Below, one piece after another: positions 38,801 through 50,290 of a stretch of DNA of 64,000 nucleotides. The notes beneath the pieces are model-generated. The model was not told where the DNA came from. It saw nothing but the letters and a program-made list of their open reading frames with translations, and did no database searches. This DNA is from Diprion similis. Taxonomy: Eukaryota > Arthropoda > Insecta > Hymenoptera > Diprionidae. The position numbers and the translations under genes were made by a program. The stretch spans positions 4,905,501-4,969,500 of the forward strand of contig NC_060106.1 in the NCBI RefSeq assembly GCF_021155765.1, read 5' to 3'. The number at the start of each line of letters is the position of its first letter. Position 1 is the stretch's first letter.

Positions 38801-39411
38801 TCCCCAGACCCCACCGCTGGCCTCTCCAATCGTATCGACTCATCAGCCATCGGTTGGCCGTTAAAGGCCTACCAGAGTGCCGTTAATTAATTTGTTTCCA
38901 AATAAGGTGGAGAGCACGTAGCTACAAAATTTATTTGCCACCGACTCAAATTCAACTACCTTCTTAAGCCTTCTTACCAATAACAGCAAACGCATATCAG
39001 CATGGATTAGGTTGAGATCTGACACCGTAAAGTGTTCACCAATATGTGAATTCTTTTGACTGTTTGTTATTCTTATAAATAGGAAATTAATGCGAGAATG
39101 AAAGCAAAATGTTAATTAAGTCTTAGTTGCGGATAATTAGTTTTTTCTTTTCTAGTTTAGTATAGCGCTTGATTATATAAGAAACGGCGAACACATATCT
39201 ATACAGAGTAAGAAAGCTACGTTGAATCAAACTAATCATTGCAAGCTGATACGTTTTCAGTTAAACGCTGCTCGGAAAGTAAATAGTAAAAGCTAGCAAA
39301 GTTCACACTGATATAAAGCCAACTGAGATCTCTTCAAAGTTCGGTTCCAAGGTATAAAACGCCTGAATGCAATCGCTGGTGGAACAATCGTGTATACGTA
39401 GCAAGTTTTCT
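35891..39411. other. Intergenic between C15 and corazonin, no gene seen
   Basis: No recognised coding exon. It contains a telomere-like CCTAACCTAACCC at 36651-36663 and a second copy of CAATGCAAATTAC at 37395-37407. Frames at 37634-37945 and 38650-38886 lack known domains and are judged non-coding. Confidence 0.5.
36649..36663 (-). repeat. Short (TTAGG)-like motif
   Basis: AACCTAACCTAACCC is about two and a half units of the insect telomere repeat on the - strand. It is too short to claim telomeric origin. Confidence 0.5.
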
Positions 39412-39417
39412 TTTATT
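39412..39417 (-). terminator. Corazonin poly(A) signal
   Basis: AATAAA on the - strand (TTTATT on +), 69 bases beyond the corazonin stop, with an overlapping second hexamer. It predicts a short 3' UTR. Confidence 0.6.
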
Positions 39418-39485
39418 TATTTAAATTGTTATTAGAGGATAGGCATGACAAACACATGGGAACATAAAGGACAATACACTGTGTT

Positions 39486-39605
39486 TCAATAGCTGTCGTT
39501 ATTCTCCTGAGAATTTGAAGAACGTCTGAACCGTCCGGCTGGTGCGAATTCAGGGGATGAAGGGAGCCCGGGATTGCCAATTACTTCACAGGGTAGCAAG
39601 TACAG
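39486..39605 (-). CDS. Crz: Corazonin precursor, last coding exon
   Basis: This exon encodes residues 83-121 and a TGA stop. The acceptor on the - strand is TTGATTTTCAG and the join to the previous exon is in phase 0 (EQ|LYLLPCEV). LPCE supplies the second cysteine of the corazonin-associated peptide. The pairing of a Cys-x-Leu-Gln-containing stretch in one exon with a PCE motif in the next is also what the honeybee precursor shows. RFRR at residues 107-110 is a furin-like site that would free the C-terminal peptide SSNSQENNDSY. Identified only by splicing logic and resemblance, but phase, cysteine and nearby poly(A) signal agree. Confidence 0.8.
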   Translation of the reverse strand: MYLLPCEVIGNPGLPSSPEFAPAGRFRRSSNSQENNDSY

Positions 39606-39693
39606 CTGAAAATCAATCCAAGATTAAACGAGATGGCCGAAATGCATCCCGAACAGAATTTCTTCACCTCGTTATGTACCGTCAGTTTCTCAC
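39606..39693 (-). other. Corazonin intron 2 (88 bp)
   Basis: GTGAGA donor and TTTTCAG acceptor on the - strand, phase 0. Reading through it stops after three codons. Confidence 0.8.
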
Positions 39694-39939
39694 CTGCTCG
39701 GTTCCAGCAGGTCCTCGCAGAAGCATCTTCAGGTTCTGGAGTTGACAGGGGGTTGGGAGGTCAACGATCTGACTTCCGGTAGAAGCAGCACCAAATTCGC
39801 TCGGACGTCCACCGAGACCCTGCAAAGGGTGACCACTGCGTTTACCGTTCGTCCATCCTCGGCTGTACTGGAAGGTCTGAGCGAGTGACAGAGCCATCAT
39901 CGAGACGAAGAAGATCGCCAGAGTCATTGAGCGTGTCAT
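39694..39939 (-). CDS. Crz: Corazonin precursor, first coding exon
   Basis: This exon encodes residues 1-82. A hydrophobic signal peptide (1-20, ending SLA) is followed directly by QTFQYSRGWTN (21-31), the [Arg7]-corazonin peptide. Then come Gly32, the amide donor, and the dibasic site KR (33-34), so the mature product is pGlu-TFQYSRGWTN-amide. The rest is the associated peptide, with Cys65 in TPCQLQNLKMLLRG. Corazonin is a brain neurohormone of insects acting through a GPCR related to the GnRH/AKH receptors; known roles include stress, ecdysis timing and social behaviour. An acceptor (TATCTCTGCAG) ends exactly at the ATG, so the 5' leader is on a separate exon. Precursor length, 121 aa, is normal. 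Confidence 0.97.
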
Positions 39940-40713
39940 CTGCAGAGATAGCGAGAAAACCAGGGTTACCTGAAGTATCGATTAACGTTAATTCACTTTT
40001 GTCTAACGTTTACTCGTGCCGTGTATGCGATTAGATTAAAATTACGGATAGCGTTGTGCAGTTTGTAACTGAGGCCATAAATTCAGACCAATCACGGCGC
40101 ATGAAATATTAGCCGGTGACGTGAAATTTTATTGCCGGATAATTTAGAAACGAAAATGTTTAACGGTCGTTGAATAGAATTGAGGCCAGTGCGTAATTAT
40201 TATCTATTTAAGTTATAAGACTTTTAAGAGTCACGTACCGCAGTGCAATTGTGCGTATCTTCAACTTTAATTGTTCATGCTATACGCGCTCAGTGTGTTA
40301 CACTTTCGCACGAGTATATTATAGGCGATAAAATTGCGGTAATAGACTAATTCATATTCCAGCTACGGCGGCATTGTGTTTCCTGAGATTACACGGTGAC
40401 GCACCGCACAGTTCTGCCAACGGACTCTTAATAAGTTTTATCTGGCATTATCGACCGTTACTACCGTATAACGTATAGTTTACGATCCAGCCAACATTTC
40501 CTCGTACATACGTATAACAGATATACAAATTTAATGCCTCTTGTGCAACAATATCACTTTGTTCTCACCATCCTGCTCTTGCAAAACTGGACACGATTTT
40601 TGTCAAATAAATTCAAAATATTAATAACATTATTAGACGCCATTTTGACGAGACAGGATATCCTTTTACAAATTCAACTTCCCATTGAATGAAAAAAAAG
40701 TTTTTTAACTTAC
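39940..40713 (-). other. Corazonin intron 1, in the 5' UTR (774 bp)
   Basis: On the - strand it runs from a consensus GTAAGT (40708-40713) to CTCTGCAG directly before the ATG. The acceptor is firm; the donor is the best candidate I see. Confidence 0.5.
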
Positions 40714-40762
40714 TCGAGAAACGTCAGAGAAGAGCTTCAAGAAGAATTAAAAACCGATAACT
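40714..40762 (-). other. Crz: Probable corazonin non-coding exon 1
   Basis: A 49-base leader exon on the - strand that starts at the A of a TTCAGTT initiator (40762) and ends at TCTCGA|GTAAGT. It is predicted from core-promoter spacing and a perfect donor, and has no ATG. Confidence 0.45.
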
Positions 40763-40792
40763 GAAATGTTCATCGAACAACCTTTGCATAAA
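40760..40792 (-). promoter_or_regulatory. Probable corazonin core promoter
   Basis: On the - strand TTTATG (TATA-like, 40787-40792) lies 30 bases upstream of the A in TCAGT (40760-40764). The TATA match is weak; the spacing and the downstream splice donor make it plausible. Confidence 0.4.
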
Positions 40793-40849
40793 CTGAGATC
40801 ATCATCTACGGCTGATGTCGTATCGATCATCGTCACCAAAGTGACGGGC

Positions 40850-41220
40850 AAGTAAGGTTGGCCCTGGTCCCGGGTTTCACAAATTTTTCCTGGCACCCCT
40901 CGCTAATTCGTGGGCACCATTAGCGTGCCGCGCGTCCCTGGTCGTTAAGATAAGAGTAAGTGCTACTAAGTGTCCTCCGGATAAGCGAGGTCCGTGTGCC
41001 GTTGCACGCGTCCCTTCGCGGTCTTCAGTCGTGAATCGAGCCGCGTCTCGGAGTCCTTGGAAGGTGGTTTTCTCGGCTTACGATTCACGAGAGATACAGT
41101 ACCTTCTGCTCTCTGCGTATGTAATTCGCGAGCGAAATGGCCGGACGGTATAAGGTGGAAGATCGCAAAAGGATGTGGCAGTATCGCCCGGAGCTCGCTA
41201 AACTCTCGCATTCTAACTTT
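40850..41220. other. GC-rich block between divergent promoter candidates
   Basis: This block is GC-richer than its surroundings and lies between the corazonin start and a + strand TATA/initiator pair. Reading frames on both strands (40966-41211, 40994-41383) are unconvincing. It is the likely place for corazonin control elements, by position only. Confidence 0.35.
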
Positions 41221-41227
41221 TATCGCT

Positions 41228-41260
41228 TATATAACAGCGTCGAGTCCTGCACGGATCAGT
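41228..41260 (+). promoter_or_regulatory. TATA/initiator pair pointing away from corazonin
   Basis: TATATAA at 41228-41234 and TCAGT at 41256-41260; the initiator A (41258) is exactly 30 bases from the TATA start. No coding exon is recognised downstream on the + strand before lst2, so the transcript would be unknown or non-coding. Confidence 0.35.
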
Positions 41261-44200
41261 TCGTCTGTTATCCTTAACCGACCTGATCGTAATTCACCAC
41301 TGCACGCTCTCAAAGTATATGATTGTAATTGTTCTGCGTGCCACCATTGGTCATTAAACTCTTGTCCTATTTGTTGTTTCTAAATAAATATAGGTATGAA
41401 TGTATGTGTGAACGGTATGAATCAGTTTTTACAAACACCGAGAAGCACTGCGGGTCCAACGAAAATTCATGCCACATGTGCTAGTTTTTATCAGCGCTGA
41501 AAAAACTGATACAATACCCTGATTTTAGGCTACTTCAATCTTCCGTTCGACTGACTCTTATCCTTAGAACTTGCAGCTTAAGAATAGCTACAAGCCTTTG
41601 TAAGGTACAATGAACAACCTTCAAAATTTCATTGTTCGAGATATTTTCTCAATTCTTACTTCACAAACATGCCGAGAAATTGTGTAACAAGAAATTTATC
41701 TTTAAACCGAAAAAGAACTGAATCGATGTCCGTATGTCTAGCTTGTTGTTTTTAAACTTGAAAAAGTGGATTTTTCACTGATTATCAAAATTATATCTGC
41801 ACAATGGCCGTTCTCTGCCTCTGATTATCTCCTAGACACACAGTTCAAGCATCGGAGTCAGAGAGTCGAGTATGAGAACAAGAAATCCGCGAAATCTTGC
41901 AGCCTGCTTGTTTGTTGCTTGAATAATTATTAGTTAGTTCCTTCTTTATTATATACCCAGAAACAGTGGATTCGCGAAGCGTGTGCAATTACTTGTCACG
42001 AATTTACACTAGGTCTACTAATACACCCCTACGGATTCGTTACAAGTGTTAGTGATATAATTGTGTAATTTTGTCTTCGGGCAGTCGTTGCCGATTTAAC
42101 AGTCAGTTGGATCGTGCTAAACTAAAAAAAAAACGTTTCCATCAGACATTCTTTTCTGTGTGTATTGGCCATAACAAGGAGCAGACTTCCTACAAATCCG
42201 TCCATTAAAATTATTCAAGCTCAACAAATAAATGATGGATCGGTACATCTATCAGCGTCAGATTGATATCGTAATTACAGAAACATCGGAGCCTTCGATT
42301 GACCGTCTTAAATTATTTTTAATGATGTTTAATTATTCACCGTGATAATAATTTGGCGTAAGAATGCCGCTCAATAACAAGCTATACGATTGGCAAAATA
42401 AAAAAAAATCGAAGAATAGCGAATGAACTTTTATCGCAAAAAAACCGAAAAAATCCCCAAATTGAAAATTCTTGTGCAGCTCTCGTTTCATCCGACCGAA
42501 TTTTTTCCAAGTATTAGGATAAGCTCAAAGGGTTAGCTATGACTTACCCTTTTTAAAAGTAGACGCTGGTTCACGGAAGCTGATGGTAATATAAAATCTG
42601 TTACCGGCTGCAGATACAAATGAATTTATAGATCGAACTAACTGCAGATGGTAAAGAGAAGAAACATTCTTTCCTGTTTCACTGACCGAGCACTGAACGT
42701 CGGGCAATATTTCGCCTACACGAGGGCAATTTGATCAGCATACACGATTCCAAATCAAAACTTCAGAGTGCAAAATTTAGTTCTGATTAACCAAACTGCA
42801 TCTAATTTTTAGAAAATTAAATAATTGGTTCGAAGTAGAAATGGTTTTTATCCAACCAGCAAAGCCGATCAATTTTTACGAGGAGAACCATTATGATTGG
42901 AAATCTGACCCGTGCGAAACAAGAGTTTCACGTTTAATGACGTTTCGAGTCTCTAATAATGTGCTTCATTACTAGCACAGATATTTGACGCTAATTAAAA
43001 ATGCTTCGGAATATCTTCTTCGATTATATCTAACGCTGAAATCTCCTTAAAGTATACTTGATCAGACATTCGATTCTTCAATTCATTATTATTATTATTA
43101 TTTATTATTTGTTTTTTTAACAATGTCACTACTGAAACGGTCTACACATACAGCTATTCATTATTTATGTAAATAATTTTACATTTAAAAGATACATTGA
43201 AGCGGAATGTTGCATCGACAGATATGAAAGGCGTTATCGAATCCCATAAAACTGTTCATTCCGTCGCGATCGAGTTATTTTGGTAACACTATTTGAACGG
43301 CACTGTACGTCGATATTGTGTGTTCGATATTTCATGCTATCAGCATTTTATTCAATGGTAACGTTGAATGTTTTCTAATTTTGGTTACACAGGACACCGA
43401 CAATTAATAAATATCGAGTTTAATTATTGGTGAAAAATATTTGTCTTTTTTGAATTGTCTTCCACTACATTCGCTCAAAATCCGCGAAGGGTCCAACCTT
43501 AGAGTCTACGTAGCCGTATTCTTTGATATTTCATGAAATTTGATTTTATCTCCTTACCAGATTGGTCAATCGTTTTCCTTATTTTAAGCAAAAGTGTAGC
43601 AATAATTAAGTCCATGTGAAACCGAATAATTGTACATTGGAAGTGAACACCTTACCTCTCTACGAATTTTCTTTCCTGAGATAAAAGCCTCCAATTTATA
43701 GGAAGTTGAATTTTTTTATTTCGTCCTTGCAAGGTCGCAGTAAGCTTTGTCACTGATTCCGATGACTCGAAACCGCGATGATATTTGAATAATCAAATTT
43801 GAATATAGCTATTGATACACGGTTCACACATGCGAATTTTGAAATGCTGTACACGTTTTTTTTTATTGAAAAGCGAAACGACTTAGGATTCCCGAAGGAG
43901 GGAACTGTGAGTATCTCTCGCGATTGTGAGATCTGCGGTTCTAATGGCCTGTGGAGGCTGCCACCGGTCTTTTATAAGAAGAGTTCTCCCCACGCATCTA
44001 CTCCCCCACGAAAAACAAGGGATGAAGGAGGAAGCTGGCACCTGTTTTACTTCTCAAAGGGTGCCGCGGTCCAAACAACTACTCTCTAGTTAAGATTATT
44101 ATTGCCAGAAAGCTGTACTATAATTCACACTGCTGTGGGCGAACAAGACAAGCGATATTCAACCACCACTCACAATAAAGCAGGTAATCAAATTCTAATT

Positions 44201-47200
44201 ATTATCAAGCCGTATTGTCCCTCGACGCCTTGGATGTGATAATTGGCCGTTGAGATCCTGCCTCGGGTGTATTTAGTTCGGATCATTCTCCCTGGCATGA
44301 ATTAAGTCTTCCGTCGGTTATGTTGGGTATTTATGCTTAGAAACCCACCGTCAAAGGTATTCCAAGCTTGCGCATGAAATTTTCGTACAAATTTGTACAT
44401 TTCCTTCGTTGGAATCGCAAGCAAATGAATTTTCAAAGCCAATTTCGAATGTGGTATATAAATACATCACGTCATGTGATAATTGAATTCTTCAAAAATA
44501 CTGAAGTCAGACCGAGGTGTAAAAGATGAAAATACAAGGACGGCTTATCCGTTTACTTTACTGTAGAAATCAATTATTGGGACTGTTTTAAAGCACCATC
44601 GTGAAGACAACACGTGTGCACCTAAGTAACTAGACAATAGTACCAATTATAGAAGAATCGCTGTTTCGGAGTGATTTTTTTTGTGCTTGATAATTGGTGG
44701 TTAGAGAAGGTTCCAATCTAGGAGAGGAAAATCAGATCTATTTGGTTGTTTATTAATGTTTTATATACATGGCAACCCGTCAGTTAAAGTTATTCATTTC
44801 ATGCGATAAAAAATAATTTTTTTTATTGTAATGTATAGTTCGTATACTTTTTATTGTGCGACTGACAATGAGGACAGACTTTGAAAAATGAGCACTCTGA
44901 AATTTGAAAATACCTGGAAAAGCTGGCATGCGAAAGATTTGGGAAGCATAAGCACGCTGCTATCGTTAAAAAAAGATATTACGAAAGCGACTGATCCTGC
45001 GTTTGGTCGAAGAAAGCGATATTTCTTTTGGAAATCGTCTGCAAATCAGCAGCTCAAGTTTCTCTCTTTCTTTCAGACTTCTAGCACAGATTCAATTGTT
45101 CGTATTTTCTTCGCTTTATCCCGTGTTCGTTAGATTCTTTTTACAGCACTTGTTTCTGACGCTTGTTTAAATCATTTTACCCTCAAAGATCCATGATTGT
45201 ATATCCGTTTACATGAAACAATACTGTTGGAATCAAGTTTGCGATTCGACACAATGATCCAGAATTGTATATATAAAAAATAAACAACCGCGAAGAAAAT
45301 AGAAAACTGGTTTCATTTGGATTCAGAAAGTAATAACTCACATACTCACAAGTATGTATAGAGTTTCAAGTTGAAAAAAATATTCATCATTGATTCGAGA
45401 GAAGTTTTATGTCCGGGTGTAATGAGGAAATTTCTTTAAGAAGCTCCGTAAAAGTCGACATGCGTGTAATGCATGATCGTTGATTACTTTGCATGAAATT
45501 AACGTGAATACTTAAATAAATACTTAAATTTCCGTATTCAAAAGAAAACTCCGAATCATTCTATTTCACTGTATTCTGCTGCACATAGTGAATAAGTAAA
45601 AGGAGTAAGAGAAGGAAGAACAAAACGTGGCAAAGTCAATTATTTCGAGTGGTGCTCGATTCAATTGAGGAAACATTTTACACCAGCCCCGAAACAATAA
45701 TCGTACAATTTTCAAAATAGCCAAGCTGTCGGTTTCATTAAGAAGATTGCGGATGTTATTTTATTTTTCCTCGGTATTCCACTTGGTAGGTAACAAGTTA
45801 TAGTTAGCTACCATATGAACTTCCGCAGCTAGTCAAACATGGTGTGTAACTTGTAAGCTAACTGCAGTCGAGACTTACAATTATGTTCTAATATTTATCT
45901 CAATTCGTATAACTATCATTGGTCATTATGACGAATGCATATCGCCGAATCCAAGCTGTGCATCTGATGACAGTGTAATTTCTCTGATGTAATTACAGTG
46001 TACTAGCTTCACTTATGCAATACTGATAAATCAAATATTTGTTTTTTCATCAATTAACACAAAAAATTCATAGGCATTGAAACAAATTGCATAACAGCGA
46101 TCGATAAGCAATTTATTTAACGTGACGAAACGATAATCATTGATTTTTTACAATGTAAATAAATTTAGTGTCTCATCAAACACCATTGGAAAAAAAATTC
46201 AGAGATTGGTAACCATTTTTTTTATTATTTTCAATATTCTTCAAAGAATCATCTGACTTCTAATATAACGTCTTCATATTAAATAATATTACGCAGTTAT
46301 AGACTATGATAACTTTAAAAAACTGAACAGCTGTTTCTGAATCGTTCATATAGTATAAATTTAATCAACAAGAAAATGTAGTCAGATTAGAATCTGCATT
46401 CTACATTGTTACAACCTATATACTTATATAGATAGTAGGCACTCATAAAGTAGTTCGCATTTTTAATTCAGATAGCAGCACATTTGTCGCGTCTATTTGA
46501 TCAGTGTTTATGGATCTATACTGTCTTAATTCAAATGTTAGTAATTAATATAGTAGAATAATTGACTCTTAAAAAAGATGAATAAAATTCCCAAAGATTA
46601 GTCAATAATAATTAACGTGTTCTAGATCTACAAGACTTTTGACACGAGTTTATACCTCAAAAACTTCTTTTCCAAATTTTTTCAGACCAAATTTGATCGC
46701 ATTATTTTTCATCGAAGTACTACAGAGTTCATTCATCCGTACATAATCAATGCCATACATGTCGTTTTACAAATATTATTTCAGATGGTGGCATGAACAT
46801 GTGAAGACAAAACGTGAAAATAGTATTTTTTACGATACTTTTTATCACTTTACAAACCAATTCAATGACTTGAAGTACCGTTCAAGTATGATTAAAAATT
46901 TTCGACGTCAATATTTCCGTCTTTTCTGGTAAAATGGTTCCTTTATTTTTCATGGGATTGTTCCCTATTGCATTATTCTATTCGTTGTATAGAAATGTGC
47001 ATAAAATTTTCTACAAACATTGTACTATTGTTTTATGAATTATTTCGATAAAAGCAAGCACGTTCCAAGAAAACGGGAGATGACATTTTTTCATGCTCAT
47101 CATTCGGATGTTAAGTTAAGTTGTTTCCGAAATGATCGCGGGAGCGGCGGGAGTTTGCCGGGACAGTCAAACAAACCTACACTTTTCTAAAAACCTGTTC

Positions 47201-47519
47201 ATTAGATACTAAAAATCCGAAAACACAAAGATTCATCGAAATTAGAAGAGATAATTTTCAACCGATACCAATACTTCCACATTACCGTAGGTGATGAAAA
47301 GTAATAAAATGAAAGGATGAAAAAAGACTACGATAATCGCAACCTTCGCTCCCCAATTACATAAAACGCACACATCGAATTCTATATAACGGTAGAAAAA
47401 GACGAATGTGAGAAGGCGTGTTACAACAAAGTCTCATTTCGCCGTCTTCAACCGCTGCCAATATACAATCTAGCATTAAAAGAGGCATAATATTCGCAAT
47501 AGGGAAAACATCACGATTC
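41261..47519. other. Intergenic between corazonin and lst2, no gene seen
   Basis: Strongly AT-rich. Frames at 43799-44089, 44888-45133 and 46750-46932 lack recognisable domains; the first covers a GC-richer patch (43880-44090). No RNA gene is recognised. Confidence 0.5.
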
Positions 47520-47945
47520 AAAATTCCCGCCGTAAATGCCGAGTGCGGACTTAGTTCGCCGTTTTGCCGCGAGACGTCGCTGCGTGCGAATCCGCAGAAG
47601 GCAGGGATGCGTGTCTGCGCATGCGCGTCAAGAGCTTGCTCAGTTAGTCGCAGAGTGCGACGCGGTTGGACACGGTACTGACGCCTATCGGTCAACTTTA
47701 CAATCATGCATCGCAAGTGGATTATTTAGATTTGTGCAATCGAGGGATTCGCGTGCATATCGTCCCGCATCGACGGCGAACAAGGGGCGCTATAAGACGC
47801 TGAATTCGAGGTGCCTGCAAGTGTGCGTTTGCGGTTAGAAATGTGTAGCTCATAGCGAGCGTGTCAGCCGTGCGCTGAGAGGCCGTGAGTTCGTTGGCGT
47901 GGATTTACTTCGTTTGTTTCTCGCCTGCCAGCCAGCTCCGTTGTC
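47520..47945 (+). promoter_or_regulatory. CpG-rich promoter and 5' leader of lst2
   Basis: The densest CpG stretch in the window. It contains TGCGCATGCGCG (47616-47627), a perfect NRF1/Ewg palindrome, 12 bases before a TCAGTT initiator at 47640-47645. No TATA box is seen, which fits a broadly expressed gene. The exact start site is inferred. Confidence 0.5.
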
Positions 47946-47981
47946 ATGGAGTCCATAAGAAAATGGTTCTACAGGCCCAAG
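47946..47981 (+). CDS. lst2: lst2 (lateral signaling target protein 2), coding exon 1
   Basis: It encodes only MESIRKWFYRPK. An in-frame TGA lies at 47886-47888 with no ATG before 47946, so the start is secure. The donor is AAG|GTAAGC, phase 0. This peptide matches the conserved N-terminus of LST2/ZFYVE28 proteins and continues directly into [18 protein letters not shown] in the next exon, 13.3 kb away. The family is an endosome-associated, FYVE-domain regulator that lowers EGF-receptor signalling in worms and mammals. Confidence 0.9.
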
Positions 47982-48694
47982 GTAAGCCCATTTTCCACGA
48001 GTATGCGTATTTCTGTGACGCTTTGGCTTCGCTGCCTATCGCGTAACTCTGTTTTCGTAATAACGGGTGTGCGTGAGAGCAACGCCAGTCAGCGTATACC
48101 TCGCTGACAAATGACGGTGTAAAAGATGAAAAACAAAAGACAGACGGTAATTCGAACGACGTTCATTTTTTTCGACTCCTTGCTCAACGACCGCCAGTCA
48201 GATATTCCCCCAACGCTTGATTACCGCTCTGATTTTCATCACTCGTTTTGAGAAACCGTAAAAAGCACCTGCAATTACTCTAAAACCCCTCGCTTATCGT
48301 CAGTATTTTCTGCAATCACGTCTCGGGCCGTTCAATCGTCCCACCTAAACAACCGACTCTCACCTACACTGACAACCGAGGTGCGTAAACAAGTGACAGC
48401 CACAATCGCGCATGAGTCTTGTCTAGCTGACCATCCAGCCATATCGGCGTGTTCCACAAACCCCAGATGGATAGATTCTCGCGTCTGGGAACGGTAAAGG
48501 ATTTTTTCTTCATCTCTCGTTGTTTTCAGCGACCTCCGATGCAAGACCAACAAAAGTAAAATTACCAAAATTGTGTGCCAAGTCAACGTCGCGGTTGAAT
48601 TTATTTACGCAGACACGGCTCGCGTGGTAAGAAGGTCTAACTTCGCGCTTTGTTGTTCCTCTTTTTCTCGAGAAACAGTAAATCAAATCCGTGG

Positions 48695-48716
48695 AGGGGG
48701 GAGGGGGGGGGGGGGG
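48695..48716 (+). repeat. Poly-G run, possible G-quadruplex
   Basis: GGGGGGA is followed by 14 G (48703-48716), about 0.7 kb into lst2 intron 1. Confidence 0.85.
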
Positions 48717-49219
48717 CAATCGTCGAAATTGTCTATTTACTATTCCGCAATCGACGGATGAAGCAACCTTCGGATATTCCATTTGCAGGCTCTAGACTGC
48801 GTAAGTGCAGAGACATTGTCACTCGAACAGCGTTCATCGTTTCCCTGTCATCATCCCGTAACCTTGGCAATCGACGTGTGTCGCTCCTTTCTACCCACGA
48901 ATTACGCTCGTGTAGAGAAATAAAGCATAAGGAAGAACGTGTGCCGATGGATTTAGTTTCTGAATTATTTATAATTGCACGTTTGTGCATAAATTTTTAA
49001 CCAGCCTCACGCACGATGGAAATTTTCGACAAGTTTTAATTCGAAGATTTCCTATATCACCACTACAACCACCACGTGGTCTCTCCGCGCCTAATTCAAT
49101 ATTGAAAACAAAACGCGTGCCATTAAGAGAACAGTATTTTCCTCACGCGTGCGCATCATTTTTATACATATATAACCAACGATGGGTTAATAAAGGCGAA
49201 TACGTACGCAGCCTCGGCC

Positions 49220-49239
49220 ACGACGACGACGACGACGAC
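49220..49239 (+). repeat. (CGA)n microsatellite
   Basis: Six to seven CGA units. It gives Asp runs on + and Val runs on -, which explains the open frames here. Confidence 0.9.
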
Positions 49240-50280
49240 CTTGTTTGTCGAATTTTTTACCCAGGAGCCAGCAGAGTAGGCCATAATAGTAACCAAAGCC
49301 CTGCGTATGCGGCAAAATTGAATACATAAATAATAACGTAATAGATTTACGTAGGCTGATGAAAAGACCAAAAAATTATTGTAAACTGGATTATTATATT
49401 ATCGCGCGTTGCCGCGAGAAGATTGGAAAAAGTTTAACTTCTGAAAAGAAGAAGAAAAAGAGTATAATAAATACGTGTGTATTTTACAATTTTCTCTGAA
49501 ATTTACGCTGTAGTCCGATGACGCATACAGTGTAAGCGTATAACAGATCGTCAGCTGTTGGCGGATTAAAGAGAAACGTAGAACGATCAGTCGCCAGCAA
49601 GAGAAACTGTAAAATATCGTTGGTAGAAAAATTTAAATTGTTACAATATCAATTGATCGTGAACTCGGAATTGTTCACGACACGCTGGCCAAGCGGTTAT
49701 TTGTGGGATTCAAATATAATTGGTCTAACCAGTTGGTTTTAATTTGTTTTTTTCGCCTGTCGAGTTTCTCTCTCTCTCTCTCCCCCTCCGTGTGTACAAC
49801 GGTATTACCTACGGGCCTGTATAATCAGCTGTTTGGTGATTTATTAACGGCCCAGTCATCGACGAGGCCTAACACAAACACACACACACACCTATAGACA
49901 AAAAAAAAAATTCCAAGAGGCGTACGTGAGAATCGAGGGGAAATACATATATACGGCTAGAGACAAAAGATGTCATTAGATGAGTCACGCATGCTCGGCT
50001 GCAGGCCAGAGCGACGAAATATACCTACACGCTTGTACATACAATGTGTACAACGAGTCGATTAGAACGGAATACGTTGTATGTATGGTTCGTGCACCGT
50101 TTCTGCAGCTGAGAATTCTAGCGAGGCTTCTCGACACTCGACAAGCTTGCGTCACGCTCTTAACCGATCCGCCACCGATGAAAAACCGAGAACGAAAAGA
50201 GATGGAGAGAAAATTTATATACATGACTTGGGTTTATGTCCTTGTTTACTGAGTCAACGCTTCGCTGCAGCCTCCTCCTC

Positions 50281-50290
50281 CCCCCCCCCC
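50281..50290 (+). repeat. Poly-C run in a CCT-rich tract
   Basis: Ten C flanked by CCTCCTCC and TCCA; low complexity. Confidence 0.85.

Noticed and set aside
44888..45133. Frame with RRKR that might suggest a peptide precursor
   Set aside because: No signal peptide, no amidation Gly next to the basic site, AT-driven composition.
47418..47838. Arg/Ala-rich frames over the lst2 promoter
   Set aside because: By-product of CpG-rich promoter DNA; several frames and both strands are open.
49686..49720. tRNA-Ser-like A box TGGCCAAGCGG with a nearby GATTCAAAT
   Set aside because: The two boxes are only about 20 bases apart, leaving no room for an anticodon arm, and no acceptor stem pairs.
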